DNA of 64,000 nucleotides from Arthrobacter sp. Leaf141 (GCF_001424565.1 NZ_LMOL01000018.1:702-64701), one strand, 5' to 3'. Numbered from the stretch's first letter, positions 7,084 through 19,106 are shown. Notes: a model not told the origin generated them from the sequence alone. Numbers and translations are program-made.

Positions 7084-8283
7084 ATGCAGAAACTCGCCCA
7101 ACGGCTTGAACGCCTTGGCACCGAAACCGCCTTCAGCGTCGCGCAGGCGGCCGCCGCCTGGAAGGCGAAGGGAAACCTGGTGTACCCCTTCCACCTCGGC
7201 GACATCAACATCCCGACCGCCCCGAACATTGTCGAAGCCATGAACCGGGCGATCGCCGATGGGTACACGGGATACTGCCCCGGTCCGGGCATCCCGCAGC
7301 TCCGCCAGGCCCTCGCCGAGGACCTGGGAGCGCGGCGCGGGATGGAGTTCTCCCCCGAAAATGTGGTGGTGATGACCGGCGGCAAGCCTGTCATCACCAA
7401 GTTCCTGCAGGCGGTCATGAACCCCGGCCAGGAAGTGCTGTACCCGAACCCCGGTTTCCCGATCTACGAATCGCAGATCGAATACCTCGGTGGCACGGCC
7501 GTGCCCTACCGCTATGTGCCCACCAGCGACGGGTTTGCGATTGACCTCGACCAGGTCCGCGCTTCGATCACGCCCAACACTGCCGCGATCATCTACAACG
7601 ACCTGCAGAACCCCATCTCAGCCGAGTCGACCGTAGCCGAACGCGAGGCCATCGCGCAGATCGCCCAGGAGCACGATCTGTGGGTCCTCTCCGATGAGGC
7701 CTACTTCGAGACGCGCTACGAGGGCGTCTCCGGCTCCATCGCATCGCTGCCCGGCATGGCGGAGCGTACGGTCATCCTCTACACGTTCAGCAAGAAGTTC
7801 GCGATGACCGGCTCACGCCTGGGTTGCGCCGTCGCCCCGCTCGAGATCGCCAAGGTATTGAGCACCCTGAACACCAACGACGAATCGTGCACCACGCATT
7901 ACGTGCAGTGGGCCGGCATCGAAGCCCTTCGTGGCCCCCAGGACTCGGTCCAGGAAATGCTGGACATCCTGCGGGACCGGCGGGACGCCGCGTGCGGGAT
8001 CGTCAACGCCATCCCCGGCATGCACGTTGCCGTGCCGCAGTCGACGTTCTACCTGTTCCCCGACGTCACCGAGGCCATGCAGCGCATGGGGTACACGGCT
8101 GTGGGCGACTTCGCCGCCGACGCCCTGTACAAGACCGGCGTGTCCTTCTGTACACGTGAACACTTCGGCCGGCGCCTGCCCGGCGAGGAGCGCCAGTACA
8201 TCCGGCTTGCCTACTCGGGCATTGACGTCGCAGACATTCGAGACGGCCTTGGCCGCCTGCACCAGTGGATCGAGACAGCATGA
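7084..8283 (+). CDS. class I/II PLP-dependent aminotransferase
   Basis: A 399-residue fold-type I aminotransferase. The PLP-binding lysine is in YTFSKKFAMTGSRLG (Lys237 in this numbering), with the conserved N-P and Y residues earlier (YNDLQNPISAEST, LSDEAYFE) and the C-terminal carboxylate-binding Arg in YIRLAYS. The start is ATG 7084, downstream of GAGGAG; an earlier in-frame ATG at 7045 falls before that ribosome site. Its stop overlaps the start of a D-2-hydroxyacid dehydrogenase by 4 nt. The pair could interconvert an amino acid, its 2-oxo acid and the 2-hydroxy acid. Substrate not determined. Confidence 0.87.
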   Translation: MQKLAQRLERLGTETAFSVAQAAAAWKAKGNLVYPFHLGDINIPTAPNIVEAMNRAIADGYTGYCPGPGIPQLRQALAEDLGARRGMEFSPENVVVMTGGKPVITKFLQAVMNPGQEVLYPNPGFPIYESQIEYLGGTAVPYRYVPTSDGFAIDLDQVRASITPNTAAIIYNDLQNPISAESTVAEREAIAQIAQEHDLWVLSDEAYFETRYEGVSGSIASLPGMAERTVILYTFSKKFAMTGSRLGCAVAPLEIAKVLSTLNTNDESCTTHYVQWAGIEALRGPQDSVQEMLDILRDRRDAACGIVNAIPGMHVAVPQSTFYLFPDVTEAMQRMGYTAVGDFAADALYKTGVSFCTREHFGRRLPGEERQYIRLAYSGIDVADIRDGLGRLHQWIETA

Positions 8284-9239
8284 GCCGGGTCGTCGTCACG
8301 GGGCGTATCCCCGAACCTGCGCTTGAGAAACTGCGCGCCGAACACGACGTCGACGCCTGGGCGGGTCCGGAATCGATCGGTCGCGAGGAGCTCCTCCGCC
8401 GTGTCGCAGGGGCCGAAGCCATCGTCAGCCTGCTCACCGAGCGCATCGACGGCGAACTGCTCGACGCCGCCGGACCGCAGCTCAAGGTGGTCGCCAACGT
8501 TGCCGTTGGCTATGACAACATCGATGTCCCGGCCTGCGCGGCGCGCGGTATCGTCGCCACCAATACCCCCGGCGTGCTCACTGACGCCACTGCCGACATC
8601 GCGTTTGGACTGATCCTCATGGCGACCCGCCGGCTCGGCGAAGGGGAACGGCTCATCCGTTCCGGCCAGCCCTGGAAATGGGGAATGTTCTTCCTCCTCG
8701 GCAGCAGCCTGCAGGGCAAGACCCTCGGCATTGTTGGTATGGGCGGCATCGGCCAAGCTACAGCCCGCCGGGCCAAGGCCTTCGGCATGGAGATCGTTTA
8801 CCAGTCGCGCAGCGAAATCGATTCCACGATCGCCGCCGAGTTGGGCGCCCGCCGCATGGACCTTGAGGAGTTGCTGGCCGTTTCAGATATCGTTTCCGTG
8901 CACTGCCCCTATGGGCCTGCAACGCATCATCTGATCGGTCCCCGGCAACTCGCCACGATGAAGAGCTCCGCGTTCCTGATCAACACCGCCCGCGGACCGA
9001 TCGTCGACGAGGCAGCACTTGCACTTGCGCTTCGCGAGGGGCAGATCGCCGGTGCCGGCCTGGACGTCTTCGAAGAGGAGCCCAAGGTCCATCCCGAGTT
9101 GCTTGGGCTCGAAAACGTGGCACTCGTGCCGCACCTCGGCTCCGCCACTGTTGAGACACGGACCGCAATGGCCGTACTCGCCGCCAATAACGCACTCGCC
9201 GTGCTCCAGGGCGCGGAGCCGCCCACGCCAATCGGCTAG
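8280..9239 (+). CDS. D-2-hydroxyacid dehydrogenase (glyoxylate/2-oxoacid reductase type)
   Basis: A 319-residue NAD(P)-dependent oxidoreductase of the D-isomer-specific 2-hydroxyacid dehydrogenase family. The Rossmann site is GMGGIGQATARR (about 153-164). The catalytic triad is visible as Arg238 (NTARGP), Glu267 (DVFEEEP) and His285 (PHLGSAT). The ATG at 8280 overlaps the preceding stop (ATGA), indicating translational coupling to the aminotransferase. It probably reduces glyoxylate, hydroxypyruvate or a longer 2-oxo acid made by the partner enzyme. The operon ends at a strong terminator at 9255-9296. Confidence 0.88.
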   Translation: MSRVVVTGRIPEPALEKLRAEHDVDAWAGPESIGREELLRRVAGAEAIVSLLTERIDGELLDAAGPQLKVVANVAVGYDNIDVPACAARGIVATNTPGVLTDATADIAFGLILMATRRLGEGERLIRSGQPWKWGMFFLLGSSLQGKTLGIVGMGGIGQATARRAKAFGMEIVYQSRSEIDSTIAAELGARRMDLEELLAVSDIVSVHCPYGPATHHLIGPRQLATMKSSAFLINTARGPIVDEAALALALREGQIAGAGLDVFEEEPKVHPELLGLENVALVPHLGSATVETRTAMAVLAANNALAVLQGAEPPTPIG

Positions 9240-9254
9240 GGGAGGCAGGGACAT

Positions 9255-9296
9255 CCGGGTACTGGCCCCCAAACGGGGGCCAGTACCCGGTTTTTT
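9255..9296 (+). terminator. Rho-independent terminator
   Basis: A perfect 16-bp stem (9255-9270 with 9275-9290), a 4-nt AAAC loop and a run of six T (9291-9296) follow the dehydrogenase stop. There is no matching T-run on the other strand, so it terminates the rightward operon rather than the convergent katG. Confidence 0.92.
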
Positions 9297-9311
9297 GAGT
9301 CCCGGGCCGGG

Positions 9312-11720
<2,409 letters not shown>

Positions 11721-12764
11721 TCAGGCAGGGTAGACGGTCACGGCGGCGGCTTTGATGACGAAGTAGACGGTGCTTCCCGGCGTGAGGCCAAGGTCGGCCG
11801 AAGCAGCGGGGGTGACGTCGGCGGAGAGGTTCCCGGCCCGGGCCCGGATCAGGTCGCCGTGGGGTTCGAGGTCCGTAATGGTCACTTGGAAGGCGTTCCG
11901 GGGGCTGCCGTGTTCCGCCGTCGGATAGATGGAGACCGCAGCGGGCGGGAAAGCCGCAACCCCCGGGCTGCCGGGGGTGCTGTTGCCGTCCAGGTGCCCG
12001 GCGATGTGGCGGCCGTCGTCGCTGGCGAGGCCGTCATCGGTGATGGTCCCCGTCAGGAGGTTCAGGCCGGCCAGGCCCGCGGCGAACCGGCTGCGGGGTT
12101 TTGCCAGGACGTCCCGGGTGGGCCCCTGTTCGGTGATGTGGCCGTTTTCGATGACAATGACGCGGTCGGCGAGCATCAGGGCGTCCAGTACATCGTGGGT
12201 GATGATGATGGCTTTCCGGCCGGCAAGTACGCGTTTGAGGAGTCGGCGCAGCAGCGGGGCGGCGTGGATGTCGAGTGCGGACATGGGCTCGTCGAGGAGC
12301 AGCAGGTCCGGGTTGGTGGCCAGGGCGCGGGCCACGGCGATCCGCTGTGCCTGGCCGCCGGAGAGTTGCCCGGGTCGCCGCTGACCGAACTCCGTGGCGT
12401 CGACTTCGGCCAGCCAGTGGTCTGCGGTGTGGTGGGCTTCCCTGCGGGACGCGCCTGTTGCCCGCGGGCCAAAGGCCACATTCTCCAGGACGCTCAGATG
12501 CGGGAAGAGCAGCGGCTCCTGGGCCAGGAGGGCGGTGCCGCGCTGGTGCGGAGGGGTGAACACGCCGGCATCGGTGTCGAACAGTGTTGTGTCGCCGAGT
12601 GCGGATCTGCCCGTGTCTGGGCGGAGCAGCCCGGCGATGATCCCCAGGAGCGTTGACTTCCCGGCGCCGTTGGGCCCAAGGATCGCGACGGTCTCAGTCG
12701 CTCCAAGGGCGAGGGAGACATCGAAATTGCGGGCAGGCAGCGTCGCGTTCAGCTCGAAGGTCAT
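11721..12764 (-). CDS. modC: molybdate ABC transporter ATP-binding protein
   Basis: A 347-residue ABC ATPase. Walker A is GPNGAGKST, the signature is [15 protein letters not shown] and Walker B is [12 protein letters not shown], with a switch His in IIITHD. The C-terminal part (about 270-347) is a TOBE/Mop-like domain that senses or binds oxyanion. It overlaps modB by 4 nt. A much longer frame continues upstream in register across modB, but the homologous ModC start is [10 protein letters not shown] at 12764. It powers molybdate import with ModA and ModB. Confidence 0.93.
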   Translation of the reverse strand: MTFELNATLPARNFDVSLALGATETVAILGPNGAGKSTLLGIIAGLLRPDTGRSALGDTTLFDTDAGVFTPPHQRGTALLAQEPLLFPHLSVLENVAFGPRATGASRREAHHTADHWLAEVDATEFGQRRPGQLSGGQAQRIAVARALATNPDLLLLDEPMSALDIHAAPLLRRLLKRVLAGRKAIIITHDVLDALMLADRVIVIENGHITEQGPTRDVLAKPRSRFAAGLAGLNLLTGTITDDGLASDDGRHIAGHLDGNSTPGSPGVAAFPPAAVSIYPTAEHGSPRNAFQVTITDLEPHGDLIRARAGNLSADVTPAASADLGLTPGSTVYFVIKAAAVTVYPA

Positions 12765-13582
12765 GGGCTGGTTGCCTCCTTGGCCGGTAGCGGACGGGAA
12801 CGCCGATAGGAAAGCCCGACGACGGCCACCGCCACGGCGACCAGGACAAGGGAGAGCGCAACGGCGGCGTCGGCGTCGGTTTCGCGTTGCAGGTAAATTT
12901 CGAGCGGGAGGGTCCTGGTGACCCCCTGCAGGCTTCCCGCGAAGGTCAGGGTTGCGCCGAATTCGCCGAGGCAGCGGGCGAAGGACAGTACGGCACCTGA
13001 CGCGAGTCCTGGCAGAACGAGGGGGATACTGACCCGGCGCAGGACCGTGGTGGGCCGGGCGCCGAGGGTGGCGGCGACCGCTTCGTATCTGGTCCCGGCA
13101 GTACGAAGGGCTCCTTCGAGGCTGACCACCAGGAAGGGGAGGGCCACAAAGGTCTGGGCCAGGACAACGGCCGTGGTGGAGAAGGCAATCTGGATGCCGG
13201 CCACTTCGAGGGATTTTCCCAGGAGCCCTTGGCGGCCGAAGGTGTAGAGCAGGGCGATGCCGCCCACAACAGGTGGCAGCACCAGCGGCAGCAGCACAAA
13301 AGCGCGCAGCAGGCGTTGCCCCGGGAAGGTTCCGCGGGCCAGCACAAGCGCGAGTGGAACGCCGAGGACAACGCACAGCGCGGTGCTGGTTGCCGAGGTG
13401 CGCAGGCTCAGGCCCAAGGCCGTGAGCGAGGACTGGGACGTAATGAGTGGGATGAACTGGTTCCAGTTGACCTTTGCAACCATGGCTGCCAGCGGCAGCA
13501 GGACAAAGAGCGCGCCTGCTGCCGCGATGGCGTAAATCCACGGCGGGACCCCTGTGTAGCCGTTCCGGCTGCGTGATGGCAT
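12761..13582 (-). CDS. modB: molybdate ABC transporter permease
   Basis: A 273-residue inner-membrane permease with about six hydrophobic helices. The EAA coupling motif appears as [27 protein letters not shown] and contacts ModC. The first helix ([20 protein letters not shown]) starts about residue 16. It lies between modA (8-nt gap) and modC (4-nt overlap) in a single operon. It forms the membrane channel for molybdate or tungstate delivered by ModA. Confidence 0.93.
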   Translation of the reverse strand: MPSRSRNGYTGVPPWIYAIAAAGALFVLLPLAAMVAKVNWNQFIPLITSQSSLTALGLSLRTSATSTALCVVLGVPLALVLARGTFPGQRLLRAFVLLPLVLPPVVGGIALLYTFGRQGLLGKSLEVAGIQIAFSTTAVVLAQTFVALPFLVVSLEGALRTAGTRYEAVAATLGARPTTVLRRVSIPLVLPGLASGAVLSFARCLGEFGATLTFAGSLQGVTRTLPLEIYLQRETDADAAVALSLVLVAVAVAVVGLSYRRSRPLPAKEATSP

Positions 13583-13590
13583 CCGCTGGG

Positions 13591-14400
13591 TTACGGCGTT
13601 CCGAAACCGGCGTCGGTGAGGACCTTTTTGCCTTCAGCGCCGATCACTGCGTCGATGAACGCCTGGGCCAGTTGCTTGTTTTTGCTCCCCCCGACGGTGG
13701 CGATCGGGTAGGTGTTGACGGCCTTGTCCGATTCTGTGAACGGGATGCCCTTAACCTTGTCGCCCGCGGTTTTGACGTCCGTGACGTAGACCAGTCCGGC
13801 GTCGGCTTCCTGGGAAGTGACCTTCCCGAGGACATCGGTGACGGAGGATTCCTCGCTGACCGGGGCCAGGCTGGTGCCGGTCGCCTTTTCGATGGTTTCG
13901 GTGGCGGAGCCACAGGGTACCTGCGGGGCGCAGACAACAACCTTGATGTCTGGCTTGGCCAGGTCTGCGAAGGAGGTGATGTTGGCTGGGTTTGATGGCG
14001 GGACGGCAATTTCGAGGACGTTGGTGGCGAAGTTGGCCGCTGCGCCGTCGATGAGCTTCGCGTCGGACAACTTGGACATGTTTTTGGTGTCCGCCGAAGC
14101 GAAGACGTCAGCCGGGGCGCCCTGGGTGATCTGGGTGACCAGGTCCGAGGAGCCCGCGAAGTTCAGGGTGACTTTGGTGCCGGGGTTCGCTGCTTCGAAT
14201 CCGGCGGCGATTTTGGTGAAGGTTGCCTTCAGAGACGCTGCTGCGAACACGGTGACGGTGCCCGAAAGCTTGGCCGTTTCGGTGGTGCCGGGAGTGCTGG
14301 TGGTTGACGGTGGGGCGTTGCCGCCACCGCACGCCGCCAGGCCGGCGGCGAGGGTCCCGGCAGCCAGGAGGGCCGGGATGGTCCCGCGGGTGATCCTCAT
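13591..14400 (-). CDS. modA: molybdate-binding lipoprotein
   Basis: A 269-residue substrate-binding protein. The N-terminus is a lipoprotein signal peptide with lipobox LAAC (Cys24), so the mature protein is anchored on the outer face of the membrane. The mature part begins with the ModA pattern [17 protein letters not shown] and contains [12 protein letters not shown] and [11 protein letters not shown], loops that coordinate the oxyanion. It starts with a 4-nt overlap with the upstream regulator gene and precedes modB. It captures molybdate or tungstate. Confidence 0.95.
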   Translation of the reverse strand: MRITRGTIPALLAAGTLAAGLAACGGGNAPPSTTSTPGTTETAKLSGTVTVFAAASLKATFTKIAAGFEAANPGTKVTLNFAGSSDLVTQITQGAPADVFASADTKNMSKLSDAKLIDGAAANFATNVLEIAVPPSNPANITSFADLAKPDIKVVVCAPQVPCGSATETIEKATGTSLAPVSEESSVTDVLGKVTSQEADAGLVYVTDVKTAGDKVKGIPFTESDKAVNTYPIATVGGSKNKQLAQAFIDAVIGAEGKKVLTDAGFGTP

Positions 14401-14807
14401 ATGATGCTCTTTCCTTGGGGTGTTTCGACGATGACTGTGGTGGCCTTGACCACGGCCGTTGCCACTGAACCAAGTTCCAGCCCGAGTTCACGGACGGCTT
14501 CGCTGCTCATCAGGGATACAACCCGGAAGGGCCCGCACTGCAGTTCCACCTGCGCCATGACCTTGTCGGCCGTGATTCCGGTGACCAACCCAACGAACCG
14601 GTTGCGGGCGGAACGGCCGATGTTGGTGGGGTCATCCGGAAGCTGGGCCTGCTCCCGGGCCAGCTGGGCGAGTTCGAGTCCGTCCACGGCCAGGCGGCCG
14701 GAATCGTCCTTGTGGGGCGAAAGGGTTCCGTTGTCCGTCCAACGCCGCACGGTGTCGTCGCTGACACCCAGGAACCGTGCTGCTTCAGCGATGCGTATTC
14801 TGGTCAC
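14397..14807 (-). CDS. HTH-molbindin protein, probable molybdate-responsive regulator
   Basis: A 136-residue protein with two modules. An N-terminal excisionase/MerR-like HTH (IRIAEAARFLGVSDDTVRRW) is followed by a Mop/TOBE molybdopterin- or molybdate-binding domain (NRFVGLVTGI to TVIVETPQGK). The most homologous start is GTG 14807 (VTRIRIAEA); an ATG seven codons upstream is possible and neither has a clear ribosome site. It is first in the mod operon and its stop overlaps modA by 4 nt. I infer that it senses intracellular molybdate and controls the operon, taking the place of ModE. Confidence 0.82.
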   Translation of the reverse strand: MTRIRIAEAARFLGVSDDTVRRWTDNGTLSPHKDDSGRLAVDGLELAQLAREQAQLPDDPTNIGRSARNRFVGLVTGITADKVMAQVELQCGPFRVVSLMSSEAVRELGLELGSVATAVVKATTVIVETPQGKSII

Positions 14808-14940
14808 AAGGCCACAGTAGTACCTCATCTGCGGATCAAAGCAACGCAGCGGGACGCATATTCAATTGTGACTACTGCACCGGCGCCTGGATACGCGGCC
14901 TCGGTGCAGTGCCGGCCGGTACACCCGTTCCTGCGCGCGC

Positions 14941-17340
14941 CTACGCGGGGACGGACTGGTGCAGCGGAACGCTGAAGGTGCGCTGGCCGGCTCCGATGTC
15001 CAGGACGGCGCCGTCCGGCAGTTCAATGCGCGCACGGGTGCCGGGAGGTATCTCGATGTCGAGGATGAAGGTGCTGTCAACGATGCGCCAGGCAGATGAC
15101 AACGGGCCACGCGTTGTGGCCAGGGAGGCCCGGGCCCAGCCGAGCCCGCCGCCTGGTACCGGCGCGATGGTGACGTGGCGGTACGCTGCCTCGGCCTCGG
15201 TGGGCTGCTCCCCAAGCCGGATTCCGGCCACATGGGTGTAGAGGAAGGACAGGACGGCGGCCTTGCTGTAGTGGTTAAGGGAGCCACGGACGTCGCCGTC
15301 GCTGACGCCGTTCCACCACTCCCACACAGTGGTTGCGCCATTTTCCAGCATGCCCAGCCAGGAGGGGAATCCCGTGGACTGCAGGAGGGAGTATGCCTGC
15401 TCCGCCCTGCCATGGTCGGCAAGGGCGGGCAGCAGTTGCCCGGTGCTGAGGAACCCGGTGCCCAAGCGGCCGTTGTTCTGCGAGACCAGCTCACCGAGGC
15501 GCGCCGCAGCGTTGTCACGGAGAGGAACGGGAAAAAGCCCGAATGCCAGGCCCCGGGCATAGTTTGCCTGTGATTCCAGCGAGAGCAGGCCGATGTCCGT
15601 GAGGAACTCGCGCCGCCAGGCCGTCAGGGCCCCTGCTGCAATGGCCGCGTATTTGGCTTCGATCTCCGGTTCGCCCAGTACTTTTGCCGAGGCGGCAAGG
15701 AGGAAGGCAGAGCGGTGCAGAAAGGCCGTGGCGACGATGCTGTGGTCCGCGCTGGGGTCCGGCGCGGGGCGGATGCCAGGTTCCAACCATTCGCCGAAGT
15801 GGAATCCGGTGTCCCAGAGGAAGGCCTCCCAGGACTCAGGGGTAGGCCGGAGCTCAGCCCGGGCGGGATGCCGGGAGGCCGCTGCGGCGCGGGACGCGTA
15901 GTCCACCCAGGCCTGCATCGATGGCAATTGGCGGCGCAGGATGCCCTTGTCGCCGTAGGCCCGCCAGAGTTCCCAAGGGACCAGGACTGCGGCGTCACCC
16001 CAGCCGGCTGACCCGGCTGACAGATCCTCAAAGACCACGCCGGAAGGCTGGTCGCCGGCCGGGTTGGGTGTGATGGTGGGAACCCGTCCGTCCGCCCACT
16101 GATCGGCGGCGAGGTCTGCGAGCCATTTGTCCGAGAAGGCCCGGACGTCGTAGAGGAGGGCTGCAGTGCTGACGAATACCTGCCAGTCGCCGGTGAAACC
16201 GGAGCGTTCCCGTTGTGGGCAGTCAGTGGGTATTTCGCAGGCGTTTCCCCTGAAGCTCCACACCCCGGCCGTGTGCAGTGCGTTAAGGGACCTGTCGCTG
16301 CAGGAGAAGGAGCCAGCGGGAGCCAGATCAGAATGGACAACAACGGCGCAGATGTCACCGGGGGAGAGGAGGCCCGGCAGGCCTTCGACCTGGACGTAGC
16401 GGAATCCGTGGGTGGTGTGCCGCGGCTCGAAGACGTCACCGGGCCGGCCGGCGGAAATGACCTCGTCAACCTGGCCTGCCGGCAGGAGGTCGCCGGTGGC
16501 GAAATTGAAGGCCCGGAGGTTTTCGGTGCTGACCATGCCCTCGCCGTCGAGGGCTTCCCCATGCGTCAGAACCAGGCGGGTGTCCTTGGGGCCAAGGGCG
16601 GACAGCCGCACCCAGCCGTTGAGGTTCTGGCCGAAGTCGACGACGGCGGTACCCGGCTTCGGCGAGGTAACCGCCACAGCGGCAAGCGTCTCGATCCGGC
16701 GTACCGGTTGCGCAGCCGCCGGAATTAACCGCGACCGGTCGTCGTAGAGGCCGCCGGTTGCCGGAAGCGCCGGTGACCAGGGTCCGGCGAAGCAGCCCCC
16801 GTCGTCGAGCCGGCGGAAGTCAACGCTTTGGCCGTCCATGAGGTCGGCACGAACAATGTGGCTCGGGGCCGAACGCCAAGCGGCGTCTGAGACGACTCGG
16901 ATCGGCGTTCCTGTCCGGGACATTCCATGCAGTCCGAGCAGGAGGGCCGTTTCGGCGCCAAATCCGTTGGCGCGGCGTTCAAAGCCGTGCCGGCCACGGA
17001 ACCAGCCGTCGCTCAGGAGCACCTCTATGCTGTTGGTTCCGCCGTGAAGGTAGCCGGCAACGTCCCACTCAAAAACCTGCAGCCGCTTGCGGTAGGCCGT
17101 GAAGCCAGGGACCAGCTCTTCGTCCCCAATCCTGTGACCGTTCAGGAAAACCTCGATGATGCCGTGGGCCGTTGCGGCGAGGGTTGCCGTGTCCACGTCG
17201 TCGGGCAGCTCAACATCGAGCCGGAGGACGTAGGCGGGGCGGGCGCCCGGGCCGGGGTCGGCGGGGTCGTTGGGGCGGATCCACCCCGCGCCTTCCAGCA
17301 CCGCGGCGAAGGGCACTTCCGCCCCCATCAGGTTAGTCAC
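14941..17340 (-). CDS. alpha-L-rhamnosidase, GH78 family
   Basis: A 799-residue glycoside hydrolase without a signal peptide, so probably cytoplasmic. N-terminal beta-sandwich domains (carbohydrate-binding-like, with LNGHRIGDEELVPGFTAYRKR) precede an (alpha/alpha)6 barrel. The barrel carries family signatures EIPTDCPQRERSGFTGDWQVF, FHFGEWLEPG and GATTVWEWWNG, which hold the catalytic acidic residues. GTG 17340 has AAGGAG 5 nt upstream. It should release terminal L-rhamnose from imported glycosides. It is divergent from a TetR gene, with a near-perfect palindrome between them, so it is likely repressed without substrate. Confidence 0.9.
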   Translation of the reverse strand: MTNLMGAEVPFAAVLEGAGWIRPNDPADPGPGARPAYVLRLDVELPDDVDTATLAATAHGIIEVFLNGHRIGDEELVPGFTAYRKRLQVFEWDVAGYLHGGTNSIEVLLSDGWFRGRHGFERRANGFGAETALLLGLHGMSRTGTPIRVVSDAAWRSAPSHIVRADLMDGQSVDFRRLDDGGCFAGPWSPALPATGGLYDDRSRLIPAAAQPVRRIETLAAVAVTSPKPGTAVVDFGQNLNGWVRLSALGPKDTRLVLTHGEALDGEGMVSTENLRAFNFATGDLLPAGQVDEVISAGRPGDVFEPRHTTHGFRYVQVEGLPGLLSPGDICAVVVHSDLAPAGSFSCSDRSLNALHTAGVWSFRGNACEIPTDCPQRERSGFTGDWQVFVSTAALLYDVRAFSDKWLADLAADQWADGRVPTITPNPAGDQPSGVVFEDLSAGSAGWGDAAVLVPWELWRAYGDKGILRRQLPSMQAWVDYASRAAAASRHPARAELRPTPESWEAFLWDTGFHFGEWLEPGIRPAPDPSADHSIVATAFLHRSAFLLAASAKVLGEPEIEAKYAAIAAGALTAWRREFLTDIGLLSLESQANYARGLAFGLFPVPLRDNAAARLGELVSQNNGRLGTGFLSTGQLLPALADHGRAEQAYSLLQSTGFPSWLGMLENGATTVWEWWNGVSDGDVRGSLNHYSKAAVLSFLYTHVAGIRLGEQPTEAEAAYRHVTIAPVPGGGLGWARASLATTRGPLSSAWRIVDSTFILDIEIPPGTRARIELPDGAVLDIGAGQRTFSVPLHQSVPA

Positions 17341-17433
17341 AGGAACTCCTTTGTCTGTGTGCTGCCCGCCCGGATGCTTCGCACACAAGGCCTGTGGGAG
17401 TGATGAGCGGGTGTTGTACCGACATTATGGCAT

Positions 17434-17455
17434 AAAAAAGTGGAACCACTGTTTT
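17434..17455. promoter_or_regulatory. palindromic operator between rhamnosidase and TetR genes
   Basis: AGTGG-AA-CCACT (17439-17450) is perfect. It extends outwards through an A-tract and a T-tract to 17434 and 17455 with a single mismatched pair. It lies in the gap between divergent starts at 17340 and 17488. The hairpin with T-run resembles a terminator, but its place upstream of both genes favours an operator for the TetR protein. Confidence 0.6.
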
Positions 17456-17487
17456 TTCTCTTTGGCCCGTGGGTTAGCGTAAAGAGC

Positions 17488-18102
17488 ATGGGACTGAAGG
17501 CCAGTGGCGGCAGCTATCCAACCGGACTCCGGCGCCGCGAGAAGATCATCGACACCGCAATGCGGCTGTTCGGTGCGGGCGGCTATCACGCCACGCCGAT
17601 GTCAGCGGTCGCCGAGGCCGTGGGCATCAGCGAGGGCGGCCTGGCGCACCACTTTCCCAGTAAGAAGGTGCTGCTCCAGGCCGTCGCTGAGCGGCGCCTC
17701 ATCGAAACGGCGTCCTGGTGGGAGGCGCAACCGGGCTCGGAATCAGGACTGGCCGTGCTGGACCAGATGGTGGAGGCAACGCGGCGTTTCACCGACCAGC
17801 CGGGCCTGATCGAGCTTTTTGTGCTGTCCATCTCTGAGGCGGCGGACGCGAGCAGCCCCGCACACGCGCGCCTTGCCGGGCAATACAACGGCGTGGTGGA
17901 GTCGCTGGTTGCCCGCTGGCAGGCGGCCGTGGACAAAGGGGAAATCCGGCCGGATGTTGACCTGGAATTGGTTGCCCGCGAATGCATAGCTGTCAGCGAC
18001 GGCCTGCAGATCCAGTGGGTGCTGTCCAACGGGACAGTCGACATTGTGGCCGGAGTTGCGGAATTTTCAGAAAGCCTGAAGGCGCGTCTCCGGGTTCCCT
18101 GA
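17488..18102 (+). CDS. TetR family transcriptional regulator
   Basis: A 204-residue regulator. The HTH spans about residues 15-60 (RREKIIDTAMRLFGAGGYHA, then VAEAVGISEGGLAHHFPSKKVLLQAV), followed by a TetR_C-type helical domain. The ATG at 17488 lacks a ribosome site but follows a TAGCGT -10-like box (17475-17480) by 7 nt, so leaderless expression is possible. It faces the alpha-L-rhamnosidase across a palindrome and is the probable repressor of that gene; its ligand might be a rhamnoside or its product. Confidence 0.85.
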   Translation: MGLKASGGSYPTGLRRREKIIDTAMRLFGAGGYHATPMSAVAEAVGISEGGLAHHFPSKKVLLQAVAERRLIETASWWEAQPGSESGLAVLDQMVEATRRFTDQPGLIELFVLSISEAADASSPAHARLAGQYNGVVESLVARWQAAVDKGEIRPDVDLELVARECIAVSDGLQIQWVLSNGTVDIVAGVAEFSESLKARLRVP

Positions 18103-18336
18103 TTACGGGGACAGGAGGTCCGCGCTGCTGGGAATCGCTTTGGACGCTGCCAACTACCCAAATCACTGATCTCGGCCGCCGTCGTCACCGCTGTTCTTTG
18201 GGCAGGTTTCGTCGTCCTGGTGTTGATGGGCAGGCCGGTGGTTCCGGTTTTGCCCATCGTCACTACGGTTTGGTTGGTGTACCAACGGCGGCGCCTGCGG
18301 GCACGAATGCAGGAGATGGGTGCCGGTCAGGAGTAG
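18103..18336 (+). other. open frame for small membrane peptide, start unresolved
   Basis: In the same frame as the preceding TetR gene, directly after its TGA, an open frame runs to a TAG at 18334-18336. From about 18160 it encodes a hydrophobic helix (AAVVTAVLWAGFVVLVLMG) and a second segment, then a basic tail (YQRRRLRARMQEMG), like a real two-helix membrane protein. There is no in-frame ATG, GTG or TTG before the helices; only a CTG at 18166 would serve. A GGAGG-like site sits at 18114-18118 in front of a different frame. It is either a gene with a frameshifted start or a relic. Confidence 0.35.
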
Positions 18337-18383
18337 TCCGCGCGTAGTCCACTCTGCGGTCCCGGCATGGTGCGCGGGATCAG

Positions 18384-19106
18384 TCAGGCGATTCCGGTGG
18401 TGCCCAGCAACAGCCCGACGCAGTACGTGAAGGCCATGGCGACGGCGCCTCCCACCACAAGCCGCAGGGTTGCGCGGCGTTTTGAGCTGCCACCGATCCG
18501 GGCGCTGACGGATCCGGTGATCGCCAGGGCGACAACGACGGCGAAGAACGTCAGGGGTACGCGCACCCCTGCCGGGGTAAGGAGGATCGCCAACAATGGA
18601 AGAATGGCCCCGGCCGTAAAGGCGACTGCAGAGGCGAGGGCCGCGTTCCAGGCACTGGCAACCTCACCTTCCTCAATCCGAAGCTCCACCTCCAGGTGGG
18701 CACGCAAAGCGTCATGGTCGGTCAGTTCCCGCGCCACGGTCTGCGCGGTGGCATCGGACAGGCCTTTGGCCCTGTACATCGCGGCGAGCTCAGCCAGTTC
18801 CCCTTGCGGGTCGTCGCGGAGTTCCTTGCGTTCTTTTTCAATAAGTGAGCGTTGGCTGTCGCTCTGGCTGCTGACGGAGACGTACTCTCCGAGTGCCATG
18901 GAAACGGCGCCGCCCACCACGGCAGCCGCGCCGGCCACAAGGATGGGGGTTGCCTCGTTGGTCACCCCGGCCACGCCCACCACCGTTGCCGCAACGGACA
19001 CGATGCCGTCATTGGCGCCCAGGACACCTGCCCTGAGCCAGTTCAGCCGGGCGGCAAAGGTCTGCTCGTGCGGTTCGTTGGGGTGCTGTTCCACCATCTC
19101 AGCCAT
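18384..19106 (-). CDS. VIT1/CCC1 family transporter
   Basis: A 240-residue membrane protein of the vacuolar iron transporter family (Fe2+/Mn2+ transport). The first helices carry the signature LGANDGIVSVAATVVGVAG and GAVSMALGEYVSVSSQSDSQ. The central cytoplasmic part is Glu-rich (LIEKERKELRDDPQGE, LEVELRIEEGE), as expected for metal binding, and is followed by three C-terminal helices. It probably exports or sequesters iron or manganese at the plasma membrane. It is transcribed alone, leftward. Substrate preference cannot be told from sequence. Confidence 0.9.
   Translation of the reverse strand: MAEMVEQHPNEPHEQTFAARLNWLRAGVLGANDGIVSVAATVVGVAGVTNEATPILVAGAAAVVGGAVSMALGEYVSVSSQSDSQRSLIEKERKELRDDPQGELAELAAMYRAKGLSDATAQTVARELTDHDALRAHLEVELRIEEGEVASAWNAALASAVAFTAGAILPLLAILLTPAGVRVPLTFFAVVVALAITGSVSARIGGSSKRRATLRLVVGGAVAMAFTYCVGLLLGTTGIA

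Noticed and set aside
12765..13541. A 5' extension of the modC frame across modB giving a 606-residue protein.
   Set aside because: The extra 259 residues are the frame-shifted shadow of modB; the true ModC start is at 12764.
17434..17455. Reading the A-tract/T-tract palindrome as a Rho-independent terminator.
   Set aside because: It is upstream of two divergent genes, where no transcript should end; an operator is the simpler reading.
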